Shown one piece after another: positions 15,301 through 28,490 of a stretch of DNA of 64,000 nucleotides. Where the stretch lies: NCBI GenBank assembly GCA_013399115.1, contig VXAA01001421.1, positions 717,898 to 781,897 of the forward strand, in the 5' to 3' direction. Source of the DNA: Anseranas semipalmata. Taxonomy: Eukaryota > Chordata > Aves > Anseriformes > Anseranatidae. The stretch's first letter is position 1. Every line of letters starts with the position of its first letter. Made by a program: the position numbers and the translations under genes. The notes under the pieces were generated by a model. It searched no databases and was not told where the DNA came from. It worked only from the letters and a program-made list of their open reading frames with translations.

Positions 15301-18300
15301 TTGCATTCCCAACAGAAAACAGCTAGAATCACACTCATATAAAAGCAGTCTTGATCAATGAGTCAGAGTGCCACAGAAATGGGATGCAAGAGAAATACAA
15401 TTTGTTATGCTTCTGATATTTTCTGTATGCATCTCCTAAACAGTTTTACAAGGCTCTTATTTTTATGATTAGTTGCTGTAATATACAGAAGGTGTGGAAA
15501 CATCAGTATATATCTAACAAAACATACAAAAAAAAACATTATGATTTGAACTATTGCAATCTACACCTCCACTAATTACATTTGGATATTAATACTATTA
15601 ACTTTAACAGCAGTTTCAAAACTATACTACTGAGACTGTTCATAAAAACTTATTAGGTCATGGTATATACAATCAGCCTTAGTATACCAGTTCTTTGAGA
15701 TGATACGAAGAGACCTGTTTATGAAGCAAGTAATTTTGTGTCATTTTAATTTAGTAATGAATATACTATACAATCAACTCTATAGAACTATGAAAGACAG
15801 AATGTGCATTTGACAGATGCTATACCATCACATATTCAAAAGAATTTGCAAGATACTTTAAGAGAACTAATCTTCTGAAGACATCGTTCTGGTATGTTTT
15901 ATAAACAAACCCAGATTCTTTTCTCCTCTAAGTTAGCATAAACCCACTGAGCTGAATGTTACATTGCAGCTTCCTAAGCCTGTATCTTGTGATCTACTGT
16001 GTGCCTTCAATTCATGCAAAGCCCTTTCAATTACAGTTGTTACTTTACAATAGCAAGAACTGAGTTTTGAAAGCTAGTGGTGAATCTTATGCTCTTACTT
16101 AACTTCAAAAGGGACTGGAATGAATTTTCCCATGGCATGTTTTATTAAGAAAACAGTTACTTGTTCTGCTCAGTTTTTGTTTTAAAGGATACTGTTCATA
16201 TTCGATAGCTTAAAACAAAACTTGCTAGACTGCAAGGTTAGTGCCAGGAATTCAATGTTGTAGAGGATAAAAAAGAAAAAAAAAACAGTACAAGATGCTA
16301 AAGGGCGTTTCCAATAGAATTTCTTTCAACTTTCTTGTCTTTACTACTACACCAAGGCCATTTTCTTTTTCAAATAGTACTGTAGTCATGTGAGATAAGT
16401 GTGACTTTTATTTAATCTCTCTTTGGTACAATGCCCTGACATCTGAGATTGCTAAATACTACAAACATTTAAACATATAAATAAATTTTGGGCAACTAAT
16501 TACAAATAATTTCTACAAAATATAACAACGAAAAGGTATTTACAACCAAACAACAGGAGAAAGAATATCATATATATTTTGGATGCCTAATGAATAAGCC
16601 AGTAGAGACAGAGCAAACTTGAAATACAGGAACAGTAGTGGAGCTCCCTTACTCCTTCCACATTACCATAAAAATCCAAATGAAAGTGCTGCAATTAGAC
16701 AGTTCCGGGGCATTAGGTTGGGCTTAGTAGTTTGTACATCTAAAGTTGTAGATATTTTGGAAGAACAGAGCAATCGAGCATGAAGACAGGAAATCAATGT
16801 AACAGTCATCGAGATTTTGGAGGAGAAAGAAGAACTTGCATTCTATTGAATGTAAGAACACATTATTCAGGATTTCAAAGCACTGGGTAGGGAAGAGATT
16901 CTGTAGTGGAAAGAATGACTATTTTGTAGAAAACTGAAGAAAAGAAATATGTAGCACATGGACAGTAGGCTGGCAGAGTAGTTCAGACTGGCCATTATTA
17001 GCAACTGCCAAAAACCCCAACTTGTTTAAAAGTGGTTTTCTGTTGCCAGCTCTCCCTCCTTGTTACTGGTGCTCCCCAGCTGGTTTGGGGCACATCAGCA
17101 ATTAAAGACAAGCTAAGTGAGGAAACAACCTAACGCAGAAACTTATTTAGTAGCATGCAGACATGCAAAATGTGTGAGAAGAAGTCTGCATGGTCTGATG
17201 ATGGATAGGGAAACAGTAATTGCACCAGAGACAAATATGGAAACCCTACAGTCTTCTGGAAGCTACCCATGAAACAAATAGTACCTAGGAACACAGACAT
17301 CTCTACCAAGATATGAAAGTAGAAAAAAATAGAAATGAGAGGATGTGTGAACAGACAATTCCCACTGAACTGTGTCATTACCGTTATATAAAGATAAACA
17401 TGCCTCTAGACTGCCCAGTTATACGTTCCTACCTTAAAGGCTTTTTCTGGGATAATAGTTATGAGAATAATGTAGCAATATTGACAGATTACACACAGCA
17501 TCATTTTTGTGGGTTGTATCAAAAAATATTTTTCAAATAAGCTTTTATTTTTAGTTTTATGATACATAAAGATCAAACAAAAGGGAACTGAAATGTGTAC
17601 CTAACTATTTTTGCTAACACAGTATAAGATAACTGAAGCTTCTCTAGCAGATTTTAGGTTGCCTGCCTTCCCCAGCTTTGTGGCAAGATATTAATTTGGT
17701 TTCTTGTTTAACTTTACCTGCAAAACATTAGAAAAACTGCATGCCCACTCATGTCTGAACTAAGACAAAATACACACTATACACTATGTTTTATTTGTCT
17801 TGTTAATACTGCAATAATACATTTAAAAAAAATTCACTGAATCAGATTTCTACTTATCCAAGTTACACATGAAGCTATACCCAAGGAGCCCTTTTAAAAT
17901 AAAATTATAGTTTAAAATAAAAAACAGCACAATTTTGTGAAAATAACCTCACCACAGAGTCACTAAGGCAATGTACTGCTTGTAAGGCATAAGGAAGAAA
18001 GGAAATAACTTCTATAAAATTACTGATATCGCAATAACAGGCCCCTGGAGGACATCCTAGGATACAAACTAGAAGAAAGGTGTTCTTTGTTCTGGAGTCA
18101 CCAAAATAGGGCAGGCCATATTACATGTCATGCAGCCACTTATGTGCACAAGCTGCTGTTTTGTTTTCAAACTCGCTACAGTTGCTACAATCATGTCAAA
18201 TACTCATTGCATGGGCCATTCTGTATTCTTGTGCTTAGATGAATATTTGAAAGCACAGGGAAGGTGGTTTTAAGACATTTACTTACAGTGATTAACTTAC

Positions 18301-19095
18301 AGATTACTTTTTTTTTTTTTTCTCTCAAGATTTCACACATTTCACAACATATGAGGAACATCATTCTCTATTTGCTGAGTCTACTAAATATATACTATCT
18401 TCCTGTATCCTTTGAAGTTTAGTGCTTTCCTACATGGAAAACTAATTTCAGACTACGAGATATTTTTGAGGATACTTCCATATGTTTTTTGAGTATGCTT
18501 ATTTCAATTTCCACAACTCCTGAACACCTTAAAAATGCCAGCCTAAGTAAAGACTGAATTACAAAACAAACAACACTGAATGACAAACAAGTGCCACACA
18601 ATTCAGGACAGCACAGATTTATTACAGAGATGATTATCAATGATTAACTTCTCTAATAATAACTTTGCTAGCTAAAAACAAAATTTGAATTCACACAAGT
18701 TATAAAAGCAGTTACAAGCTATCTGATATAAGGCAAAGAAATGGCTTTTTTCCCCCTTGACATCATTAGGAGATTTGCTTATGTTGCCCAGAGAAATGAC
18801 ATGTTAATTTCTTCAGCAATGTTTAGAGCCCTAGCTGTGTTCATAGGTTTTAATCTTTCCTTTAGTGACCACATCAGTAGATTATGACAGGATGACCTAC
18901 CATCCTTTGTGTTCTGAGCCCTCTGAAATGCAACAAGGCTAACCATTAGCAAGAGGACAATGAAATGCTCACCTACACTTTCGTGATTTTTACCGAGATT
19001 ACTGCAGCTCTCCTTTCTGAAAGCGGTTCAAGACAGACAAGGTACCAGGTCTGGTTGATTCCCATTGCCTTCGCAGAACACATACTGAAGTATCT

Positions 19096-19098
<3 letters not shown>

Positions 19099-19132
<34 letters not shown>
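19099..19132. repeat. poly-T homopolymer (34)
   Basis: Uninterrupted T run. It creates an artificial poly-Phe/poly-Lys stretch in ORFs crossing it, and its length may be unreliable in the assembly. Confidence 0.95.
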
Positions 19133-20181
19133 CTGTCAATGTACTGTCTTCTCTTAAATATCAAATGGAATTTATTATCTCATTACATGCACCAGAAACA
19201 CCTCATGATCTTACTGCACTTTGTCCTCCTAAGATTATGCTACTGTACATTTCCTTCCACCTGTTTCTATATGCATAGTATGTGGCATGCTGAAAGACCC
19301 ATAGTTACTGAGCCTCAGCCTTTAACTTTACAACACTCTGACATCTCAATAAAACCCTCTAACTGCAGAGCCTCATTTTCTTTACATCAGTGTTTTAAAA
19401 CTAATATTAAGAGATTTAGCAAAGACTATCAAGATTTGGAGCTGAACGTACCAAACCAGTTAGTCCACAAACTGAAGTATAAAGCAGATAGAAAAACTGT
19501 AGATTCATCCTCCTAGAATATATATGAACATATTTTAACTTGTCACCCTCAGCACTTCAGTCATTAAGGGCATTTGGATACCAGCTGAATGTCCAGTCTC
19601 TATGTAACTTGTACCTTTCCCAACTTACTGTATTCAGAAATAAACAAGCTTTGGATAAAGATAAGCATATTTTCTCTCTAAATATCAAGGGGAAAAGTAG
19701 TTATTTTTGAACACTCCCAACTTGTTACTACGGAGACGATTTTAAAATCTCATTATTCAAGTCAGCAATAATCAAAAAAAGATAAAAGAATAGTATTTAA
19801 ATAAAGTATGAAAAACAAATCATCCACTTGTTTGTCTTACCCCAGTGGGACCTGGCTTGAATGATTTGCTAACCTACTGCTTTGAAGAAAGAACAGTTTT
19901 AAGCCATAAATATATTGAAATAATGCTACAGATGGCAATAATGCTATAACTTAGAATTGCTACCTCTAGCAAACTGAGTTGCAGAGAAGCTACATTCAGT
20001 GCCTGGGACTCCTAACACTGGGAGTGCTGGAAAGCATAGAGAGCAATTGTAAGGCTACAGTACTTTAAAGGCTGTAAATAATTAACTAAAGTGTTTTATT
20101 TTCAAATTTTCTCCTCACAAATAGCAAGACATCTGGAAAACAACTTCTCTCAACCTTTAGAAAAGGTAGCCAGGCAATAAT

Positions 20182-20218
20182 TACAATTTATTTTTAAATG
20201 CTACAATTTATTTTTAAA
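20182..20218. repeat. 17-bp direct repeat with 20-bp period
   Basis: TACAATTTATTTTTAAA is present at 20182-20198 and again at 20202-20218, separated by TGC. Confidence 0.95.
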
Positions 20219-21108
20219 GGCACCTGCCCTACATAATCTGTACACCTCACAAGCAACATAGAACCATATACAGGACATGAAGATATACAGGACAAAAGTG
20301 GGCTATAAAATAACAGAATAAAATCACAGAGAACAGAGGATACCAGCTGGTGTACAAACCTGAAAATACGACTGTAAAAATTAGTCTTCAGAATTTTCCT
20401 GGAAGCCTGCGCAATGGACAGTATGAAATAGACCTTAAAATTCACAAATGCAAAGCCAACAGAAGAGAACTGCTAAGAAGCAAATGAACAAGCAAGCCCA
20501 AAGACTTTTCATATATTTGACTGGAATCCATCAACATATATGTCACTGAACTTGCCAGCATCATCAGATTGGTGTATATTGAGGTAAAATGGCTCATATC
20601 AGATAGAATTAATGACAAAGGTTTCCCTCTTGATCTACTTTTCTCACCAGTCTCTCTCAAGAATGGATAATTCTGGCTTATGATAGCTTGGTGATGAAAT
20701 GAAACAAAGCTTATACAAGAATCTCAACTACCAGTCCAATTGACAATTATATCACTGATTCATTTTGCAAAAATTGAAAGAAAAGGCATGCCAGTTCTTT
20801 AGATTGTCTTAGCAGACTACACTACAGAAGGATAAAACTTGAGAAAAGGTTGCTCTGCTACTGAAAAGCAGCCATGATCATAATAGATAACAGATTTTCT
20901 CAGGAGTCCCCAGCTCATTATGTCTCAGCCTAGATTCTTTCTCCACCTGCAGCTTTTTGCATCAGGAGCTTATAGGAAATGTCTTTCTCTGCATATATCC
21001 TGCCAAAGCCAATAAGCATAATTTCAATCTCCCCAGCAGTAACTGTCAGCCATTTTCTGGTAATCCAGTCTCTGTACCACCATAATTGGATTCTCTCACA
21101 CTGAAAAT

Positions 21109-21109
<1 letters not shown>

Positions 21110-21146
<37 letters not shown>
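21110..21146. repeat. poly-T homopolymer (37)
   Basis: The longest homopolymer in the window. No retroposed gene body or target duplication is visible beside it. Confidence 0.95.
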
Positions 21147-21150
<4 letters not shown>

Positions 21151-24100
21151 ACCAGAGGTTAGAAACAGATAGCAAGGTATATTCAGTCTAATACACAAGA
21201 AATGCATCTCATGAGAGCAAAACATGCTGCTACTTGCATTTCTGATGTCATCCGCTGGCCTGAAGGAATACAGGTGAAAAAGCCTTAAGATGCGGATTTT
21301 AGATTCCAGCCCTGTTACCATGATGAGATCTGGCACAAGCTTTCAATACCGGTTTCTGTATTTCCATAGGAAACCCAGAAGCCATGGGATAACGTATTTC
21401 AGCATGATTTATTCCCTTACCATCTCCCAATATATGCAGAAAGTTTGTGATGTAAGTGAGAGTAACAGTTGACTCCTCCTTACATCCACTGAATACTCAA
21501 CACCCTGAAGTGGCCAGAATTTATTTATTTATTTTAGAGTTATGGAGATTCTGAAGAACTGAAAACACAATGCTTGCAAGGCATTAACTTCTGCATTCTG
21601 CAGAACAGGAGACTGCTAAACATTTTTGGACTCAGCTTTGCCATGTCCCTCTTTGTGAGTGACAAATTATTTGGGCGGTGGTGGTGGTGGGGAACAGTAA
21701 TACAGAAACCAACTGAAAGCTAAGGAACTGCACCAAGATGACTGCCCAGAGTTGGTTTTCTGAAAGCAAGCAAATACTGCAATGATGGAAACATTCATGG
21801 CAACTGAACTGCAGAAGTCAGTCTTCAGCAACTTCTCTTTTTAAATGGCTTAGGTTAGAAACAGTCTTTTTTCCTGGAATGTAAATGTCTTGCACACATC
21901 CCAGGTATGTATAGTTGAAAAGGGAAACAGTGTTTAACATATAAATATAGTGTTACCTCTGTTGTCTTCCTTTCATACTCACCCAAGGACTCTAAAGGGA
22001 AGAATGTATCATACGCCCTCCAAATGCAGGTGAACTGAAGAAACATACTTTCCAATACTAAGACGTGCACGGATACAAAACAATTATAGCTAAGCTTTTT
22101 AAAAACACCTAATGCAGTCACTTCTTACTTGAGGAATTCAAAACAATCTGCCTGGAAAATGAAAGCATATAAACCTAAAGTAACCTTTTCTGAATAACTA
22201 TGTCCCCGCCAGTAAGTTTGCACATCCAGTTTAACAAGGAAGACTAACAACAGAGTCACGGAACAAAGACAGCACGTCCATTATTTTCCACCAGTTGTAC
22301 ATGTAGACCTAATGCTAGACTTCTCTCTTTGCCCCTAGTATCTTCTAGCAAAGTCATAGTTCTTCTAGCCATACCCTCAACTGGTTCATTAAAAGCCAAT
22401 TCTGACCTAAAATCATATTATTTGGTCCACTGGGAGCTCTGCAGGAAGAAATAAGGCTCAACCTCTCAGCCATGTTTAACTCGCACTGTTATTTAAAGTA
22501 CTGGTCCACATATTTTAAATGGAATCACAGTATCGAATATTAGGACTTAATCCAATATTCCTATATTCCCATGTCAAACCCTGTGCTATACCAAACAACC
22601 AATTTAGAAAAAACAGAAATTTCTTCAATTATCAAAAGATATGTTATATTGACCAACATTATTCAGAAATATACACAATGAAAAATTACACCACTTGGAG
22701 CATATAGTGTCATGTTATTACGTGATCCCAATATACATAGTTACTGTAGACATAAGATTTCATTATGATGTTTTCAAAATCCAGAAGCACAACAATGGAA
22801 ACAGCAATGTTTTGTAAAAATCTATAGAATTTTTACAGAAGGTTGCAAATTTTTTTTTGTTACATGCTTGGTCTTCCTGCACACTGCATAAAATACCTTT
22901 TCTCAAGGGCACACAACCATCCTCATAACCTTTCATTCATTGAAATTTAACAAAGCATGCAATACTGTTTTGCTGGTGTTTGAATTCCAGTTTTGTAGGA
23001 GCATATACATTCATATCTAAGGGTTCGACAAGTCACAACTGAAGGCAGAAGAATCATATTCAGTGTATGCAAGTGTAGGCAGAGATCATGTTTCTTTTTC
23101 GTAAAAGGAGCTTTACATACAGGAAAATAAAATAATTCCGATAGTGAAATAATGGTTTTTGTTTGTCCAAATCAGTATGACTGAAAGCAAAGATACCTAT
23201 TCTCAGTATGCAATGAAATAGAATTAAAATTTTAATAAAACTGTCAAAGTTAAACTTAATGGATATACTTCACAACCACAATATCAGTCCTTATTGTTCA
23301 TTTCCCTCTATGCAGATGGGGCCTCAGTCAAATGCTTACCTTAACTACTATTTGTGTGAGCCAAGCACTCAAAAGAAAATAAGTTCTGTAGTGAAATTAC
23401 TTCCATGTCATAACAAAAAAGTCCATCAATTTTTGTTGCTTTGAGGATACTAAGCAAGATCCAGTGGGATAATGGGAAGGGATTATGTTACCATAAGACA
23501 CTTGCGATAGATTAGGCTTCTTCTCCTTCTGTCTAGAAAAGATGTAGACCATCTACCTTCAGAAATACAAAGGAGTGTTAAACACTGTAAAGGAAGAAGT
23601 TCAGCACAGATGTGAAGGAAGGTTAACATTCCAGAATTGAAAGGATTAAATACATACTTTTGGTTGCTTTTCCCTCACCCGCATTAAGATTTTGAATAAA
23701 CAAGCCCAAAAATTCTGACTGCAAACATATGACATTGCAAGATGTTGCTATCTTTAGTTTGATGCTCCACTGGCTGAACCAACATACACTATGAAACAGG
23801 ACTGAATTATGAAAGAGGATAAGGGACTGGCAGGAAAAAAAAATACCACCACCACCGAAAACAAAAAACAACCAAGAGATATGGAAAAGAATCTTTTGGT
23901 AATATATGAACAGCTGACATTTGAAGGAAGAACAGACAAAACTCAAAAGTTTCAGTTAATTCAGGGGACACCAGGGGAAAGGTGCTAAAAACCATATATT
24001 CAATACATGATACACATTTTCTACAGCAGTCTTAAAGACACACAGAGAAAAAGTAGGAAAAAGGCAAACTGTCACCACAGAAACCATGTAACCTAGATTT

Positions 24101-24614
24101 CACTTTGCTACTCAAGAAATATATTGTTTGGTTATTGGCCTACTTGTTATAACTATACAACTAAAGAAAAAGTTCAAAGGATGAAATTTCATTAACGAGC
24201 ATGGCTATAATCAAACTGTTGAGGCCTGCAAAGCAGCACCCTCTCAGGGCTGGATGTCTGCCTATGCACAGGCTATCTATATATCTACATCTACCTACAG
24301 ATATAGATAAAAAACATTTTATAAAGCCTGAATGCAAATTTACAGTTATTTAAGGTGTAGTATGTATGCATACACTTTTATACAAACATCAAGTACTTCC
24401 AAATATCTTTTCAATGAACAAGAAAATAGTAGAATACCAGATTTATATGAGAAAGAGCAGTGAAATTTTATGCTCTGAACCAGCTATTTGGGCACTTTCC
24501 ATTTCACCAACCTGTCACATTGGATAACTTCCATCTCCCTGTAAGCACTCAAGCATTTCTTCAAGAGAAATTTCTCAGTTTTAAGTACACTTATCTCTGC
24601 AAACTAACATTTCC

Positions 24615-24660
24615 AAAAAAAAAAAAAAAAAAAAAAGAAAGGAAAAAAAAAAAAGAAAAA
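24615..24660. repeat. A-rich simple repeat
   Basis: A run of about 22 A followed by interrupted A/G sequence. On the plus strand it translates as poly-Lys, which is not a gene. Confidence 0.9.
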
Positions 24661-27600
24661 AGCCTATGCTATATATGTAGGAAGGAATTTATTCACTAGC
24701 AGAAAAATGCATTGTTTCTTATCTCCTCACAGTAAACCTTGAATTAACAACCCCTAATGCATGCTCCAAAAGAAATCTTGAGATAGAAACTGTTTTTTAT
24801 AATCCATGAAGCCTTTTCTTCTAAAACAGCCAATAGGATGTATCATGTATTTATCAAAGGACGTGGTTGAACTTTTGTTTTTATTTAAGTAGAATATAGG
24901 AATTTCAAGTGGCATAGTTCTGAAAATTATCTTCAGAAATAAACTAAGATCCTCATGATTTTATCTTTCAGTGCATCTTCAACACTTCACGCAGATGGCA
25001 TTGCATCATCTCAAGCATAGCCATACCACGCACAATTTTCATTCCTAAAACTTGCCCAGCTAAGGCCCTATTTTGCTATAGTAAATACCACAGTACCTCC
25101 TCTACTCAGTCTCACCAACCTAAAGTAATTTTCAAATCTTGCTGTTTCTCAGACAAAATCTTATAATCTCGTCCATTGCTGAAATCTTTTCTTTTAGAAG
25201 TTAGAAGATAACATCCTACCGTGTATTATTGATCCGTGTTAGATCCTCCTCTCCTTTCACCTTCATCCCACCTTCAGGTGGTTCACAAAACCTGCTAGCA
25301 GGATTTGTATATAAAAAAAAAGTTCATGACCTCTTCTTAAGTGCTTAAGCAAGGTTCACTCAGCATTACCAAAAAACACTGCAGCAGGGAACATTTGAGC
25401 AGATACAGGAACACAAACATAGACAGAAATCTTCTGTGGCAATGCTCACAATCAGAACAGGATATTCTATGTACTGGCCAATGAGAAAAAATAATAAAAG
25501 AATACTACCCAAGACAGCCCATGCACTGGAGAAATCTCCAGATAGCAAACTATGCAACACAAGTTATTCCACCTCTCACAAAAATGAATGCATTTACTTT
25601 CATAAACAGTATTTTGCTTTATTCTGTGGGACTCAAAGCAGTAAGACTCCTTGTTGACTGATGATCAGCCCTGTACACATAGAGGTCATTTAAAAGATTT
25701 CTCTCAGCAGCTTCATGTTTCCTTCTTTCTGTCAGCTTTTTTTTTTTTTTTTTTTCCTGGTATCATTACAGTCTGCAAATTTGCACTTTTGGGGAACTGT
25801 TTTAAATTTGTAGGCTCTGCATCTTTCATACATTTTCAGCTGAAAATATTTCCTTCACAAGCCTGCTTGCAGCTCATCTGTACTTTCAGTACGTCTTCAT
25901 CCATGCCCATATGCAAGAAACTATGTAAAATACTTGCTAAAACTTCTTCCTTCTATTACTATTTTTTTCCTCTATCAAGACAAAACTTCTATTATTTCAA
26001 GAGAATACTTCTATTTTGGTACCAATGAGACACTGGAAGCAAATCTTGTGAAAACATCAAGATTTGCATAGCAAGTCACACACTGCATGACAGACTGTCC
26101 TTGCCATATCTGTTTTTTTGCCAGCAACAAATACTTGTTTGCCATATGTTATCTTTGAACATTAATGTCATGAAGGGAGGAACTTCAGTCTCACTTGGGT
26201 CTCTGACATCCTCAGCAACTTTTGGACATTTGCAAGTTGAAGAAAAAAATTGTGATTGGAAAATAATGAGATGAGGATATTTCAATGTTAACATTAGAGC
26301 ATAAAGGTGGTGATCACCTCTTTTCAATATATGCTGAAGGAACTTTTTAAATAGGTACTGCTTATTTTGTATGTTCATAAGGCAGTGAAAAAGCAATACA
26401 TATTATCACAGTGCCTAGCTAAGCTATCAAAATGATACTATACAAGTCTCCTGAACAGTAAAAACTTGTCATTTCAGAATTTTGCAATTTTGGAATTAAG
26501 TCTAAAGCTCAAACTGAATGCCCACCTTATTGAATATTAAATTAATTGAGATATTGTGAATAAAATCACTACAGAAACATAAAACTTGAGTGCTATATTT
26601 AGAGAGGCCACATCAAGGAAAACAAAGCTGCTTTTGGTTGGATTTTGCAGGGTTTGGGATGGGGGGTGCAGTGTGGGTGGATTATTTTTCCTTTTTCTGA
26701 AAAAGCTGATGTAATGTCTTTTTATGCATAATTTCCAAAAGTGAAGCTTTCAAGCAGAGCAACACAAAAGGAGGCCAAAATTGTTCTCTCTGACTTTGCC
26801 TGATATTCCTTTTCATACTCCCTTCACATTTTTTAAAAGCTCCAGGAAACTCACCCAGTTTGTTAGAGACACCTCCTGACAACAGAGCTTTTTCCACCAT
26901 TCCCTCTGTCTTTGTGACCAGAGAGAAATAAATTCAACTCAGTAGAAGTCTGTGGCTGCATCTGCAGCCTGGACCCTCAATCACCCAGAGGCAGCTCACC
27001 ATAGCTTCCTCTTTGTCCAGGTGCCAGGCATAAAACCAGGGTACACAGATGAAAAGAAAAGACTGAGATTGTGTCAAAATTTTGGCCAGTAATGTAGAGG
27101 ATGTTTGGCAGCATATATGTAAATAGTGAAATAAAAGACAAATTAAAAGCCAATTAGCTAAAGTAGTCTCAAAATAATCTGTTCTTACAGCAACATTATT
27201 AACAGAGCAAGTAATACACAATTCAACTTTAACAGTTAATTCTGAGAAGCAAAACAAAGCATATCATAGAAACTGTTGTACTTCAGCAACGTCATCATGA
27301 ATAAAATAAAAAACAAGATCCTGAAAGAGAAAAGAAATGAGACATCTAAGGCATTTTCAAGACAGTTCTTTGGAGACCCTGATAAAAACTTGGGAGCCGA
27401 AGTTCAGTTTGCTGGTCACAAGACACAGATGATAATTTTTATACTGTTTTGATGACAGAGACTTGACATGAAATGATCTTTTCTGGATTTTATGATAAAA
27501 GGAGCTGTGAAAAACTGGAGCAACCAAAACCAATGTGCCATTGAAAGTATAAATTAAAAAACAAGGCAAAACAAAATATAAATATTGTTATATCAAACAT

Positions 27601-28412
27601 AGTTTGGCTAAAGGACAACAGATGGGAAATGCTTGAAAGCTATGAGTACTTTAAAGAGAGAAACCCCCAAAAGTTAGTATTATGCAAAACAAAAAACACG
27701 CAAGAATGACATGAAAGACCAGTGTGACAGTCAAGTATTCTAGGACTTCAGGAAAGAATAAATCTCCCTAAGGAATTCATGAAGAAGATTCATATTAAGA
27801 CCCTCTTTATTCTATGCAATTTCCTTCTGTCAATATTCAACAATAAGTAAGCTGTTTTGGATCAGCCTAACTTCTAAGATTAAAATGTGTTAAAAGTGCC
27901 TGTAAGTAGCCTTCTGATCTTGCAAACAAATTGTCCTATTACAGAATGAAGTCAGGTGTTTGTTTAAACAACATAAAGCTAGAAGATCCTTGAAGCACCT
28001 GAAAGCATCACTGAAGTCTGTCAGAAGATCAAAATAATGAAAAGAAGGAACCAAAGATGCCCCTATCTGGAAAGTATTGCTCAGCAATGTGATATTACCA
28101 AGAATTTCACTGCAGAATGAGAACAGATTAAAGCAGCTGAAATTTACAATATATTAGACTTAACTATGACCATTAACTTTAATAACTATTAAATGTAGTT
28201 TGACTGTTAATTATACCTTTGTCGTAAGGAATATAACTGGTGTAACCAGTAACTGCAAAGTGTGATATATTTTTGTCTGTACTTTGTCACAAACCTTTTT
28301 TGAAAACCAGTAAAAAATCTTCTCAGATATGACAGAAACTGTCTAATAGTAACTTCTCAGCAAATTCTGGAGTAAAGCTTTCCAACAGAATTGTTATACT
28401 GGACCTGAACAG

Positions 28413-28490
28413 CACCCTGTGTAGCTCAGTGGCTAATAGCATATATCTGAAAAGATATATTTCAGCTCGACTACTGGACCAAAGTCCATG
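28413..28490 (+). pseudogene. tRNA-like relic (tRNA-Phe-like or tRNA-derived SINE head)
   Basis: The sequence has an A-box-like TAGCTCAGTGGCTAATAGCA (28422-28441). This is followed by a perfect 6-bp stem (TATATC/GATATA), whose extended loop reads CTGAAAA with GAA in the anticodon position. A degenerate T-arm follows, whose loop reads CTCGACT against the usual TTCGATC. The order and spacing match a tRNA. The acceptor stem does not pair properly and B-box bases are lost, so it is unlikely to be a working tRNA gene. A tRNA-derived SINE head is the main alternative. Confidence 0.4.

Noticed and set aside
18965..19516. 183-codon ORF on the plus strand
   Set aside because: It spans a 34-base T run giving poly-Phe. 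There is no domain resemblance, and neither splice nor start context supports it.
26934..27257. 107-codon minus ORF
   Set aside because: Cys/Leu-rich chance frame with no domain or splice support.
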